Shown: positions 33,086 through 42,107 of the stretch, in pieces
How the letters are laid out: every line of letters begins with the position of its first letter
Position numbering within the stretch: position 1 is the stretch's first letter
Origin: Hydrogenophaga sp.
GTDB taxonomy: Bacteria; Pseudomonadota; Gammaproteobacteria; Burkholderiales; Burkholderiaceae_C
DNA: 47,761 nucleotides
Direction of reading: 5' to 3'
Assembly (NCBI RefSeq): GCF_030373225.1
Contig: NZ_JAUCZG010000034.1
Location: 1-47,761, forward strand
Notes under the pieces: model-generated
Seen by the model: only the letters and a program-made list of their open reading frames with translations
Databases searched by the model: none
What the model was told of the DNA's origin: nothing
Made by a program: the position numbers and the translations under genes

Positions 33086-33844
33086 ATGGGCCTGCAGATC
33101 GACCGTCGACTCGGCCTGCTGCGTTCGCTGCTGGTGTACCGCGGCATTCCGTGGCGGGGCAGGCAGCTGCGGCGGTTTTATCGTCGTTTCGTGCCGGCGG
33201 GTGGGCTGGCGTTTGATGTGGGTGCGCATGCCGGCAACCGCACGGCGGCGTTTCGACAGCTTGACGCGCGGGTGGTTGCGCTGGAGCCGCAGGCCGATTT
33301 TCTGCGGCTGTTGCAGCGCCGTTTCGGCAGCGACGACCGGGTGAGCCTGCTGCCGCAGGCGCTGGGCCGCGCGCCGGGACAGGCGCAACTGATGGCGAGT
33401 CCGCGAACGCCCACGGTGGCCACCTTGTCCAGCGACTTCGTGCGGCGCGGCGGTGCGGCACCCTCGTTTCGCGGCGTGCAGTGGCAGGCGGGGCCGCTGG
33501 TCGAGGTGACCACGCTGGACGCGCTGATCGCGCAGCACGGCGTGCCCGACTTCGTGAAGATCGACGTGGAAGGCTTCGAGCTGGAGGTGCTCATGGGCCT
33601 GAGCCAGCCGCTGGCGGCGGTCTCGTTCGAGTTCCTGCCTGCCGTGCGCGACGTGGCCCTGGGCTGCATCGACCGGCTGGAAGCGCTGGCCGGCGTTGGC
33701 CGTTACCGCTATGCCGTGTCGCTGGGTGAGCGCCTGAGCCTGCTGCAGCCGCAGGGCGAGTCGGCCGAGGCCATGCGCGACTGGCTGCGCGCCATGCCGC
33801 CCGATGGTCCGTCCGGCGACGTGCACGCCTGGCTGGCCCGCTGA
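33086..33844 (+). CDS. FkbM family SAM-dependent methyltransferase
   Basis: A 252-residue protein with the FkbM pattern. SAM-binding motif FDVGAHAGNRTAAF starts near Asp44, an acidic ALEPQADFLRLLQRRF follows, and the diagnostic DFVKIDVEGFELEVLMGL is centred on Asp160. FkbM enzymes usually O-methylate sugars or polyketides. The start is uncertain: ATG 33086 fits the family length, but in-frame GTG 33059 and TTG 32993 are possible, and none has a strong ribosome binding site. It converges on the sulfatase-fold gene with a 2-bp gap, and base composition has returned to GC-rich. Confidence 0.85.
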   Translation: MGLQIDRRLGLLRSLLVYRGIPWRGRQLRRFYRRFVPAGGLAFDVGAHAGNRTAAFRQLDARVVALEPQADFLRLLQRRFGSDDRVSLLPQALGRAPGQAQLMASPRTPTVATLSSDFVRRGGAAPSFRGVQWQAGPLVEVTTLDALIAQHGVPDFVKIDVEGFELEVLMGLSQPLAAVSFEFLPAVRDVALGCIDRLEALAGVGRYRYAVSLGERLSLLQPQGESAEAMRDWLRAMPPDGPSGDVHAWLAR

Positions 33845-33846
33845 GT

Positions 33847-35562
33847 TCAGGAACCCGGCAGCGATCGATCGTTTGAGCTGGCCGGGTCTGCCGGCCGCTG
33901 AACGTGCTCGAAGCCCTGGCTCTCCTGGGCGCCTGGCGCGTCGAAGGCGTTCAACAGCACGGGTGTCAGGGCGGCCATGTTGCCCAGCGCGGTCGGCGGC
34001 AGCGCCAGGCCCGGCACAAACCCGCTGCCCAGCAGACGCTGCAGCAAGGCCGGGTCGTCGGCGATCACGTGCACCGGCACGTCCCACGAGGCACGCTGGC
34101 CACTCACCAGGGCCGGCGGCTGGTGGTCGCCGACGATGATCATCACCATCGGCCGGGCTGCCCGGTGTCGCAGGTAGTCGGCCATCCACGCATGCTGGTA
34201 GTGCATGCCCTGCAGATAGAGCGCCACGGGCGGGTTCAGGGACGCGCTGGCCGGGGGCGTCGCAGCCACGCCGGCCGCGTAGGCCGCCGGGCCGGTCAAG
34301 GCCTGCCAGTCGGTGCTGAACGGGGCAAGCGGGTGGAACGGCGCGTGCGTGCTGGTGGTGGCAAAGACGGCCAGACGCGGTTCGCGCGGAGTGCTGCGGT
34401 CAAGTTCCTGCGACTGCAGCAGGGCCAGTGCGGCCTGGTCGGGGATGCGCCAGTAGCCGAAGTCAGGCCCCTGGTAACCGATGCCCGCGTCGTCGGCGAG
34501 CCGGTCGAAGCCGTAGAAGGCGCCCTCGGGCCAGGGGCGTTTGAGACCGGGCATCCAGCCCACAGTGCGGTAGCCGTGGTTCGCAAAATGCCGCACCAGC
34601 GTGGGCCGCTGGCTGGTCAGCAGCAGGTCGTGATCGGCCGGATCGGCGGTGTCGACGCCCGCGAGCAGGGCGGCGTGGGACAACCACGACGAGCCGCCGA
34701 AGGTGGGTGCGGTCACGCGCGCCGACACCACGAGGCGGCCGCTGTCTTCGATCGCCCGGGCCAGCTCGGCGCGCGGTGCGGCCAGCGCAGCGGCCATTGC
34801 GGGGTCGTCGAAGCTGATGGCACCAAAGGACTCGGCGAACACCAGCAGCACGTCGGCAGGCCCCTGCGCGCCCACCAGGCCGGAGAGATCACCGTCGAAC
34901 GCCGGGCCTGGGCCCAGCGCGGCGCGGGCCTGCCCGGGCAGCCACACCCTGGCGAGCAGCCGGCCCTGCTGCCACAGCGTGGGCGCCAGCGGCAGCGAAA
35001 AGAACCAGCGGGTGTCGCGCTGGTCGGGCACATGGGCAGCAAAGCTCAGCGTGCAGGCCGCCGTACCTGTGAGCAGCCAGGGCCGGCAGGCAGGCCAGGC
35101 CAGGCAGCGCGCAAGCGCCTCGATGGCCAGTCGCACCAGCGCTGCGAGCAGCAAACCGCCCAGCACCAACGTCGCGACACCGGCGGCCACCTGCCAGCCC
35201 GGCAGCGATTCCAGCGCAACCTTCAGCAGTTCGCCGGCATGGCGGCCGTCCCAGTAGAGGTTGACCGGGCGCCCGAGCACGGCCGGTGCGGTGACGCTGG
35301 CGTACCGCGCCAGCACCAGCGCCATGAAGCCCACGGTGCAGACGGTGGCGGCCCGGCGCGACAAGCCGTTTCGCCAGCCCACCCAGGCCATCAGGGCCAC
35401 GACCAGCAGGCACAGCTCGAACGACAGGCGCGGCATGTGGGCCACGCCGAAACCGGGCCAGCGGTTCTCGAACGTCAGCAGCGTGTTGAGCAGGCCGAAG
35501 GCAATGACAAAACGCAGCAGCCAGACCGGCGCCCCGGAAGGCGCCACGGCCCCCGACCTCAC
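33847..35562 (-). CDS. Sulfatase-fold membrane protein (LTA-synthase-like)
   Basis: A 571-residue protein with about four N-terminal membrane helices (first LLRFVIAFGLLNTLLTF, up to about residue 190) and a C-terminal alkaline-phosphatase/sulfatase-type domain. That domain shows DVLLVFAESFGAISF, then TAPTFGGSSWLSHAALLAGVDT around the likely Thr nucleophile, HAPFHP and MVMIIVGDHQPP with metal-ligand Asp and His. Related proteins move phosphoglycerol or phosphoethanolamine between lipids and glycans in the periplasm, but the exact reaction is unknown here. The GTG start overlaps the yceI-like stop (GTGA), indicating coupling. Longer upstream frames are shadows. Confidence 0.85.
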   Translation of the reverse strand: MRSGAVAPSGAPVWLLRFVIAFGLLNTLLTFENRWPGFGVAHMPRLSFELCLLVVALMAWVGWRNGLSRRAATVCTVGFMALVLARYASVTAPAVLGRPVNLYWDGRHAGELLKVALESLPGWQVAAGVATLVLGGLLLAALVRLAIEALARCLAWPACRPWLLTGTAACTLSFAAHVPDQRDTRWFFSLPLAPTLWQQGRLLARVWLPGQARAALGPGPAFDGDLSGLVGAQGPADVLLVFAESFGAISFDDPAMAAALAAPRAELARAIEDSGRLVVSARVTAPTFGGSSWLSHAALLAGVDTADPADHDLLLTSQRPTLVRHFANHGYRTVGWMPGLKRPWPEGAFYGFDRLADDAGIGYQGPDFGYWRIPDQAALALLQSQELDRSTPREPRLAVFATTSTHAPFHPLAPFSTDWQALTGPAAYAAGVAATPPASASLNPPVALYLQGMHYQHAWMADYLRHRAARPMVMIIVGDHQPPALVSGQRASWDVPVHVIADDPALLQRLLGSGFVPGLALPPTALGNMAALTPVLLNAFDAPGAQESQGFEHVQRPADPASSNDRSLPGS

Positions 35563-36176
35563 TGCCGGACGGCCTCGAATTCGATGATCAGCGGCACCTC
35601 GTCGCCCACCCAACCGTTGGCCACCGCGTAGTTCATGCCGTAGGCGCTGCGCTTGAAGCTGCCGCGTGCGGACACGCCCATCACATAGGGTTTGCGCAGC
35701 GGGCCACCCAGCGGCGATTCGGCGCTCTTGTTCCAGGTGGCCTGCAGGGTCAGCGGCAACGACTTGCCGAGCAGCTCGAGCTGGCCGCTGATCTCGAAGT
35801 TGCGCTCGGCGCTGCGCTTGGCGCTGGTGGCGGTGAACACCATCCTGGGAAACTCGCCGCTGTTGAGAAAGTCCGGCCCTTTGAGGTGGTCGTCGCGCTT
35901 GCGCTGGTTGCTGAAGACGCTGGCGGTCTCCACCTCGATGCGCACGTCCGACAGCGTGGCCGTGGCCTCGTCGAAGCGGTAGCTGCCGCGCACCGAGCGG
36001 AACAGGCCGAGGATCTTGGCGTAGCCGATGTGGTCGACGAGGAAGGCCACCGTGGTGTGGTCGGGATCGAGTTCGTAACGCGCCGCCTGGGCCTGGGCGG
36101 GCGCCGTCATCAACAGGGACGCGCTGCCGGCCAGGGCGGCCCACAGGGTGAGGGTGGTCAAGGTGTTGGCACGCAT
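35559..36176 (-). CDS. YceI family periplasmic lipid-binding protein
   Basis: A 205-residue protein with a signal peptide (MRANTLTTLTLWAALAGSASLLMTAPAQA) and a YceI lipocalin-like barrel. It shows YELDPDHTTVAFLVDHIGYAKILGLF, then VETASVFSNQRKRDDHLKGPDFLNSGEFPRMVF. YceI proteins bind polyisoprenoid-like lipids in the periplasm. It lies 3 bp after the CDP-alcohol phosphatidyltransferase gene and overlaps the next gene, so these three are one operon with a likely common lipid or envelope theme. Confidence 0.92.
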   Translation of the reverse strand: MRANTLTTLTLWAALAGSASLLMTAPAQAQAARYELDPDHTTVAFLVDHIGYAKILGLFRSVRGSYRFDEATATLSDVRIEVETASVFSNQRKRDDHLKGPDFLNSGEFPRMVFTATSAKRSAERNFEISGQLELLGKSLPLTLQATWNKSAESPLGGPLRKPYVMGVSARGSFKRSAYGMNYAVANGWVGDEVPLIIEFEAVRQ

Positions 36177-36179
36177 GGT

Positions 36180-36989
36180 TCAGGTCTCCGGTGGGGTGGG
36201 GCGCTGGCGCGCCAGGGTTCGCACGTCGATGGCGAAGGACAGGGTCAACAAGGCCAGGCTGGTCGCGGCCAGGCCGCTGGCCAGCAGCGGCGGCACGATC
36301 GGCCCCAGGCAGACGATGAGGGTGGTGATCTGCACCACGCACACGGTCTGGCGGCGCTTGCTGGGTGGCAAGGGCCCGTTCAGCCAGGGCCAGACCAGGG
36401 CGGCTGCGACAAAGGCGTAGCGCATCAGCCCGCTGGCGAGGATCCAGGCACCCGCCTGACCGGCCTGCAGCACGAGCGCACACAGGACCAGGGTGAAGGC
36501 GGCATCGGTTTCCATGTCGAAACGCGCGCCGAACGCACTGGCCAGGCCACTACGCCGCGCCAGTGCTCCGTCCACCGCATCGAGCAGCGCCGTGAGCGTG
36601 GCCGCAACCACCAGCGCCCAGGCAGCGAGCGACACGTCGCCCAGCGGCGCGCTTGGCACGGCCTCGCCCACCAGGGCCGCCATCAGCGCCATGGCGCCCA
36701 GGCGGGCCAGCGTGATCCGGTTGGCCGGGCCGAAACGGGCATGGGGGTGGGGCCGGGCCGGCGCCACCAGCGCCCGCCACACCAGCCAGGCACCGGCGGC
36801 GTACACGGCGGCGGCCTTGAGCACGTGGTCGGCGCCGAGTCCACCGATCGAGGCCAGAGCGGATGCCGCGAGCAGCACAACGGTGCCCACGGCCGCCAGT
36901 TCGCGCGCGGCATCTCGCGCCAGACCCGGGTGGTTTGCGATGTCCTGTCGGGGCGGGGGCGTTATCGGAGGGCTGCCTGCGGTTTTCAT
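36180..36989 (-). CDS. CDP-alcohol phosphatidyltransferase family protein
   Basis: A 269-residue membrane protein with the complete catalytic motif D-x2-D-G-x2-A-R-x8-G-x3-D-x3-D: Asp137, Asp140, Gly141, Ala144, Arg145, Gly154, Asp158 and Asp162. Such enzymes transfer a phosphoalcohol or phosphatidyl group from a CDP-linked donor. It has about six helices. The donor and acceptor are unknown, and it resembles neither PgsA nor PssA closely by eye. The start is uncertain between ATG 36989 and ATG 37001. It leads the minus-strand operon and is divergent from the dehydrogenase gene across about 100 bp. Confidence 0.85.
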   Translation of the reverse strand: MKTAGSPPITPPPRQDIANHPGLARDAARELAAVGTVVLLAASALASIGGLGADHVLKAAAVYAAGAWLVWRALVAPARPHPHARFGPANRITLARLGAMALMAALVGEAVPSAPLGDVSLAAWALVVAATLTALLDAVDGALARRSGLASAFGARFDMETDAAFTLVLCALVLQAGQAGAWILASGLMRYAFVAAALVWPWLNGPLPPSKRRQTVCVVQITTLIVCLGPIVPPLLASGLAATSLALLTLSFAIDVRTLARQRPTPPET

Positions 36990-37090
36990 CGGCTGCAACA
37001 TAAGATGGGCTCGCCTGTCGGCGGTTCCAGGGCGGTTCGGGGGATCATGGCACGCACCTCCGTTCGGACACGACATATCCCTTTTTGTTC

Positions 37091-38089
37091 ATGGCCTCGC
37101 CTTCACCCTCTTCAGACACCACCGCCCAGGCCTGCTGGACGGTTGCACCCGGACTCGCCCAGATCCGCGAAGCGCCACTGCCACCGCTGGCCCCGGGAGA
37201 GGTTCGCGTGCGCACCCTGCACACCGGCGTGAGCCGGGGCACCGAGCTGCTCGTGCTGCGCGGCGAGGTGCCGGCCAGCGAGGCCCAGCGCATGCGCGCG
37301 CCGTTCCAGCAGGGCGACTTTCCCTTCCCGGTGAAATACGGCTACGTGAACGTGGGCGTGGTCGAGGCGGGTGCGGCCGAGCTGCTGGGGCGCACGGTGT
37401 TCTGCCTGTATCCGCACCAGACCGTGTTTCAGGTGCCGGCCGACGCGGTGGTGCCGCTGCCGGCGGGTGTGCCGCCGGCGCGTGCCGTGCTGGCCGCGAA
37501 CCTGGAGACCGCGATCAATGCGCTGTGGGACGCCAGCCCGCGCCTGGGCGACCGCATCGCGGTGGTGGGCGGCGGCACGCTGGGCCTGCTGGTGGCCTGG
37601 CTGGCGGCCCGGTTGCCCGGTTGCCAGGTGCAGGTGGTCGATACCGAACCCGGTCGCGAGGGCCTGGCGCGCGCGCTCGGTGCCGGCTTTGCCTTGCCGG
37701 CCGACGCACGCACCGACGCCGACCTGGTGGTTCACACCAGTGGGCAAGGCGCGGGGCTGGCCACGGCGCTCGGGCTCGCCGCCTTTGAAGCCACCGTGCT
37801 CGAACTGAGCTGGTACGGCAGCCGCGCGGTGAGCGTGCCGCTGGGCGAGGCTTTCCACTCGCAGCGCCTCACGCTCAAAAGCTCGCAAGTGGGCCATGTG
37901 GCCACCGCGCAGCGCGGGCGCTGGAGCCACCGCCGCCGCCTTGAACTCGCGCTGTCCCTGCTCACCGACCCGGTGCTGGACCGCCTGATCACGCACAGCG
38001 CGCCGTTTCACGAACTGCCGACCGTGCTGGAGCGTCTGGCAGCGGGTGCCACCGACACGCTTTGCCACCGCATCGATTACCCCATCTGA
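37091..38089 (+). CDS. MDR-family (zinc-type alcohol dehydrogenase-like) oxidoreductase
   Basis: A 332-residue medium-chain dehydrogenase. The N-terminal GroES-like part has [22 protein letters not shown] and [16 protein letters not shown]. The Rossmann fold has [13 protein letters not shown], with Gly150, Gly152 and Gly155 binding the nucleotide. The catalytic-zinc GHE motif and the four-Cys structural zinc site of classical alcohol dehydrogenases are not seen, so zinc dependence is doubtful. It resembles the subfamily encoded next to PTPS-like and glycosyltransferase genes in other proteobacteria (from memory). It leads the operon, and the PTPS-like gene starts 17 bp downstream. Confidence 0.85.
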   Translation: MASPSPSSDTTAQACWTVAPGLAQIREAPLPPLAPGEVRVRTLHTGVSRGTELLVLRGEVPASEAQRMRAPFQQGDFPFPVKYGYVNVGVVEAGAAELLGRTVFCLYPHQTVFQVPADAVVPLPAGVPPARAVLAANLETAINALWDASPRLGDRIAVVGGGTLGLLVAWLAARLPGCQVQVVDTEPGREGLARALGAGFALPADARTDADLVVHTSGQGAGLATALGLAAFEATVLELSWYGSRAVSVPLGEAFHSQRLTLKSSQVGHVATAQRGRWSHRRRLELALSLLTDPVLDRLITHSAPFHELPTVLERLAAGATDTLCHRIDYPI

Positions 38090-38106
38090 AGAAAAGAGAA
38101 CAACCC

Positions 38107-38541
38107 ATGTACGCCGTCAACGTCAGAGACCATTTCATGATCGCCCACAGCTTCCAAGGCGAGGTGTTCGGCCCCGCGCAGCGCATGCACGGCGCCACCT
38201 ACGTGGTGGACCTGGAGCTGCGGCGCGCAGTGCTCGACGCCGACGGCATCGTGGTCGACATCGGTCTGGCCACGCAGGTGCTGCGCGAAGAACTCGCCGC
38301 ACTCAACTTCCGCAACCTCGACGAGGTGCCCGAGTTCAAGGGCCGCAACACCACCACCGAATTCCTTGCCCGCTTGATCTTCGACCGCGTCGCAGCGCGT
38401 CTGGCCGCGGGTGCACTCGGCGTGAACGCCTTGCCATCGGCGACTTCCGCCGGTGTGCAGCACCTTCGCGTGACCCTCAACGAATCGCACGTGGCCTGGG
38501 CCTCGTACGAGGGTGCCGTGCCGGTGCCTGCCACCGCGTGA
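38107..38541 (+). CDS. Atypical 6-pyruvoyl-tetrahydropterin synthase/QueD-like protein
   Basis: A 144-residue PTPS-fold protein. The fold is recognisable from [54 protein letters not shown] and [15 protein letters not shown]. Acidic Glu85 and the late Glu126 are kept. Of the three zinc histidines, His14 and His28 are present but the third (normally HGH) is Ala30, and the catalytic Cys four residues before the HG motif is Ala24. It is therefore unlikely to do the QueD or PTPS reaction in the usual way. It sits between the dehydrogenase and the glycosyltransferase genes in one operon. Confidence 0.82.
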   Translation: MYAVNVRDHFMIAHSFQGEVFGPAQRMHGATYVVDLELRRAVLDADGIVVDIGLATQVLREELAALNFRNLDEVPEFKGRNTTTEFLARLIFDRVAARLAAGALGVNALPSATSAGVQHLRVTLNESHVAWASYEGAVPVPATA

Positions 38542-38546
38542 GCGCC

Positions 38547-39608
38547 ATGCCCGGCCCGCGCGCCTGCTGCTTCCTGATTCCGGGCGACTGGAACATCCCC
38601 ACCGGCGGGTACACCTGCGACCGCCGGCTGGTGCTGGCCTTGCGCGAGGCCGGCTGGAGCGTCGAGGTTCTGGTGCTCTCGGGCGCCTGGCCGCAACCCG
38701 ACGCGTCGGACCTCGCTGCCGCCGCGGACCTCATCGAACAGCTGGCCGACGGCACGCTGGTGGTGGCCGACGGACTGGCGTTCGGCGCCCTGGCCGATGT
38801 GGTGGCGCCGCACGCCGCACGCCTGCGCTGGGTGGCGCTGGTGCACCACCCGCTGCACCTCGAAACCGGCCTGGACGCGCAAGCACAGGAGCGCCTGCGC
38901 ACCCGCGAGACGCAGGCGCTGCGGCATGCGCGGCAGGTGGTGGTGACCAGCCCCCGCACCGCGCTTGACGTTGCGGCCATGGGAGTACCACCACGGCAGA
39001 TTGCCGTGGTGGAGCCCGGCACCGACCCGGTGCCGGCGCGCGACCGACCGGCCACGTCATCCGGCCCGGTGGCGCTGCGCCTGCTGTGCGTGGCCACCCT
39101 CACACCGCGCAAGGGCCACGCGCTGCTGCTGCAGGCACTTGCCGGGCTGATGCACCTGAACTGGACGCTGCACAACGTGGGCAGCGCCGGGCGCGATCCC
39201 GGCACCGCCACCCGCCTGCACGGGTTGGCGGCGCCCCTGGGCGAGCGGGTGTTCTGGCACGGCGAGGTCGATGCTGCTGCGCTGCAGGCGCACTACGCAG
39301 CGGCCGACGTTTTTGTGCTGCCGTCGCTGCACGAGGGCTACGGCATGGTGATCACCGAGGCCTTGGCACACGGGCTGCCGGTGGTGGCCAGCGACGCCGG
39401 CGCACTGGCGCAAACGTTGCCGGCCCAGGCGGGTCTGCAGGTGGCCGCCGGCGAGGTCGCCCCGTTGCAGCTCGCGCTGGAGCGCGTGCTCAGCGACGCC
39501 GCACTGCGCGAACGCCTGGGCGCCGGTGCCCGAGCCGCCGCCTCGCAGCTGCCGAGCTGGCCGCAACAGGCCGCGCGCTTCGCCGGCGTGCTCGGGGAGG
39601 TCGCATGA
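38547..39608 (+). CDS. Glycosyltransferase family 4
   Basis: A 353-residue GT-B glycosyltransferase. The N-terminal domain begins [36 protein letters not shown], and the C-terminal domain has LLCVATLTPRKGHALLLQALAGL and the sugar-nucleotide motif E-x7-E with Glu263 and Glu271 in LHEGYGMVITEALAHGLPVV. It should transfer a sugar from a nucleotide donor. The acceptor is unknown, perhaps the product of the preceding PTPS-like and MDR enzymes. The ATG lies 5 bp after the previous stop, with a GTG alternative at 38538. The stop overlaps the methyltransferase start. Confidence 0.9.
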   Translation: MPGPRACCFLIPGDWNIPTGGYTCDRRLVLALREAGWSVEVLVLSGAWPQPDASDLAAAADLIEQLADGTLVVADGLAFGALADVVAPHAARLRWVALVHHPLHLETGLDAQAQERLRTRETQALRHARQVVVTSPRTALDVAAMGVPPRQIAVVEPGTDPVPARDRPATSSGPVALRLLCVATLTPRKGHALLLQALAGLMHLNWTLHNVGSAGRDPGTATRLHGLAAPLGERVFWHGEVDAAALQAHYAAADVFVLPSLHEGYGMVITEALAHGLPVVASDAGALAQTLPAQAGLQVAAGEVAPLQLALERVLSDAALRERLGAGARAAASQLPSWPQQAARFAGVLGEVA

Positions 39609-40516
39609 GCGCGGCCACCTTCAGCGCGGACTGGCTGCGGCTGCGCGAACCCTTCGACGCAGCGGCGCGCGAGGAAGCGGCCGCCGGGCTTCGCTTGACG
39701 TCGCGGCTCTCGGCATGGCGACCGCCGGAGACCGGTCCCTGGCGCGTGATCGACCTGGCCTGCGGCACCGGCGCCAACCTGCGCTGGCTCGCGCCCCGTC
39801 TGGGCGGTTCGCAGCAGTGGCTGGTGGTCGATCACGACGCGCAGCTGTTGCAGCGCTGGCCCGAGCACCTTGCACCGGCAGGCGGCCTGCCTGGCGAGCC
39901 CGCGGAAATGGACAGCGAGCCGGATCTGAACCGCCCGCTGGCTCTGGCCGGAGCGGGGTTCGAAGCGGCCATCGTGCGCCAGCAGATGGACCTGATGGCG
40001 GGGCTGGAGTCGCTGCCCTGGCACGCCGCCGACCTGGTGACGGCCTCGGCCCTGCTCGATCTGGTGGGGCTGGACTGGTTGCACCGACTGGTGCGGGCCA
40101 GCGCGGCATCGGGCGTGGCCTTGCTCATGAGCCTGAACGTGGATGGCCGGCACATCTGGACGCCCGAGGACGAACTGGACGACACCGTGGGCCGGCTGTT
40201 CGCCGACCACCAGCGGCGCAACAAGGGCCTGGGCCCGGCGCTCGGGCCCGCCGCGGTCGACGCGCTGCAGGCAGCGCTGGGCGCCGCCGGCTACCGCGTG
40301 TTCCGCGCTGCCAGCGACTGGTGGGTGGATGGCAGCGGCGGCGAACAGCCACTGGCGCTGCAGAGCGCACTGATCGACGGCATGGCGGCGGCGGCTGGCG
40401 AACAGTCACCCGCGTCGGCGCCGGCGGTGCGCGCCTGGCGCCAGCGGCGGCTCGCGGTGGCCGCCGAGGCCCGGTTGCGCGTGGGCCATCTGGATTTGCT
40501 GGCCCTGCCGGGCTGA
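39605..40516 (+). CDS. Class I SAM-dependent methyltransferase
   Basis: A 303-residue Rossmann methyltransferase with motif I WRVIDLACGTGANLRWLAP (Asp50, Gly54-Thr55-Gly56), an acidic VVDHDAQLL, and LVTASALLDLVGLDWL in the motif IV region. The start ATG overlaps the glycosyltransferase stop (ATGA), so the two are translationally coupled. The substrate is unknown, but the context suggests it acts on the same small molecule. It is the last gene of the four-gene operon and faces the RibD-type gene with a 13-bp gap. Confidence 0.87.
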   Translation: MSAATFSADWLRLREPFDAAAREEAAAGLRLTSRLSAWRPPETGPWRVIDLACGTGANLRWLAPRLGGSQQWLVVDHDAQLLQRWPEHLAPAGGLPGEPAEMDSEPDLNRPLALAGAGFEAAIVRQQMDLMAGLESLPWHAADLVTASALLDLVGLDWLHRLVRASAASGVALLMSLNVDGRHIWTPEDELDDTVGRLFADHQRRNKGLGPALGPAAVDALQAALGAAGYRVFRAASDWWVDGSGGEQPLALQSALIDGMAAAAGEQSPASAPAVRAWRQRRLAVAAEARLRVGHLDLLALPG

Positions 40517-40529
40517 CAGGCGCCCGGCC

Positions 40530-41459
40530 TCACACCGAGCGCAGGTCCAGGTCCCAGAGCATGTCCGGGCCGAGGGCCACCGTGCGAGCTGGCGGGCGCG
40601 GGCAATCGGCCATCACCGCCTGGGCCGGTGCCTGCAGGCCCCGGCGTCCGTTGCCGATCAGCACCGGCGCCACCACCAGATGCAGGCGGTCGAGTGCGCC
40701 CGCCGTGAAAAACCGCGAGACGGTGATGCCGCCGCCTTCCACGAACAGCAGCCGCAGCCCGCGACTGGCGAGTGCGTCCACCGCCCGCTGGGGGTGGTGG
40801 CCCGCCGCTGTGTCATCGGCGATCAGGTCGTCGACGGCCAGCACCTCGGCTGAGCAGGTCCGCTGGCCCGGCGAGCGACCCAGCCGGGCGCGTGCCCGGG
40901 CCGCATGCCGGCTGTCACACAACCACAGCGTGGGCGCCTGCCCGTCGCGGAACACGCGCGAGAGACCATCGAGTCGCGCCGCCGGATCCAGCACCACGCG
41001 CACCGGCTGCGGGCCGGGTACGCGCCGGGTCGTGAGTTGCGGGTTGTCCGTGGCCACCGTGCCGGCGCCCACCAGCACCGCGTCGCACAGCGCGCGCAGG
41101 CGGTGCAGGTGCAGCAGACAGTGGGGCCCGTTGACGTAATAGGAGTCACCGGTGGCAGTGGCCACGAAGCCGTCCAGGCTCTGGCCGAGCTGGGCCACCA
41201 CCCAGGCGCGGCCGCCCGGCCCACGCTGGCGGGTGCGCGCATCGAGCAGGGGCTTGTACAGCTCGAACAGGGCCGCGGCACGCGCGCTCATCGGCCCTTG
41301 AACCGCCCAGCCCTCGCCAGGCTTCGATTGCAGCAGCGAGCAAGGGCCGCCATCGCGGGCACGCAGCATTTGCGTCCACAGGCCGGGCCAGTCGTGCGGC
41401 ACATCGAGCACCGGGTCGCTGGCCGCTGGCAAGGAGGTGAGCGTCACGGTCGAAGGCAT
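40530..41459 (-). CDS. RibD C-terminal-domain (DHFR-like) reductase
   Basis: A 309-residue protein whose last 220 residues form a RibD-C/dihydrofolate-reductase-like domain: VVAQLGQSLDGFVATATGDSYYVNG, then ALCDAVLVGAGTVATDNPQLTTR, and LLFVEGGGITVSRFF...DRLHLVVAPVLIGNG. The zinc deaminase domain of bifunctional RibD is absent, replaced by an unrelated N-terminal 85 residues. RibD-C enzymes reduce the ribosyl chain of the GTP-derived pyrimidine in riboflavin synthesis. Here the protein is more likely a reductase for a related GTP-derived compound of the neighbouring cluster (inference). ATG 41459 is chosen; an earlier in-frame ATG at 41525 is less plausible. Confidence 0.85.
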   Translation of the reverse strand: MPSTVTLTSLPAASDPVLDVPHDWPGLWTQMLRARDGGPCSLLQSKPGEGWAVQGPMSARAAALFELYKPLLDARTRQRGPGGRAWVVAQLGQSLDGFVATATGDSYYVNGPHCLLHLHRLRALCDAVLVGAGTVATDNPQLTTRRVPGPQPVRVVLDPAARLDGLSRVFRDGQAPTLWLCDSRHAARARARLGRSPGQRTCSAEVLAVDDLIADDTAAGHHPQRAVDALASRGLRLLFVEGGGITVSRFFTAGALDRLHLVVAPVLIGNGRRGLQAPAQAVMADCPRPPARTVALGPDMLWDLDLRSV

Positions 41460-41540
41460 CGCGGCATCATCGCATCGGCTCTGCGGCACCGTGGCATCAA
41501 CCGGAATAGCCCTCGACTTCACCACCAGACCCCCCGGTGC

Positions 41541-42107
41541 TCACTTCCACCGGGGTGCGTAGTAGGGGTCGTCGGCATCGCTGCCCCCCGCGCCTTCGGG
41601 TGCCGCTGCAGGCAGGCCGGCCAGGCACAGGGCGATGCCGATCCCGTGCAGCCACAGCGGCAGCAGCGCCGCCGGCGTGATGGATGCACTGCGCCACGAC
41701 ACCAGCACCAGCACGCCGGCGACCGAGCCCAGCATCGCAGCGAGCTGGGCCAGCAGCAGCGATCCGCCAACAGCGGCCCAGGCGGCCAGCGCCAGTGCGG
41801 CCAGCGTCAGCAGCAGGGTGGACACCCGCCCGCGCACCCGCCCCAGGGCCCTCGTGCCCGGCGCATGCAGTTCCGTGGCGAGGGCAGCCAGCACGGTGCC
41901 CACCAGCGTCACCCAGGGCAGCATCTGCACGCGCGAGCGGGCTGGCCAGTCGAAACCGGGCCAGATGGCCAGCGCGATGACGAGGCCGAGGGCAGCCCCC
42001 AGGCTCGCCCAGCGCGGGCCGGCCAGGCGCAGCAACAGGCAGGCCAGCACCGCCAGCGCGAGGGGAAGCACCAGGCTCTGGAAGGCGGGGTGGTGAAGAA
42101 AGGACAT
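41541..42107 (-). CDS. Hypothetical integral membrane protein
   Basis: A 188-residue protein with about five or six hydrophobic helices rich in Leu and Ala, beginning MSFLHHPAFQSLVLPLALAVLACLLLRLAGPRWASLGAALGL and ending in a short soluble tail, SDADDPYYAPRWK. I do not recognise a family. It lies between the RibD-type gene (same strand, 81 bp downstream) and the divergent PaiB-like gene. ATG 42107 starts at the first hydrophobic segment with AGGACATGG-like context on the plus strand. The upstream frame has no hydrophobic character. Confidence 0.65.
   Translation of the reverse strand: MSFLHHPAFQSLVLPLALAVLACLLLRLAGPRWASLGAALGLVIALAIWPGFDWPARSRVQMLPWVTLVGTVLAALATELHAPGTRALGRVRGRVSTLLLTLAALALAAWAAVGGSLLLAQLAAMLGSVAGVLVLVSWRSASITPAALLPLWLHGIGIALCLAGLPAAAPEGAGGSDADDPYYAPRWK

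Noticed and set aside
37081..37090. TTG start two codons before the dehydrogenase ATG
   Set aside because: ATG 37091 is a normal start, and the TTG offers no better ribosome binding site.
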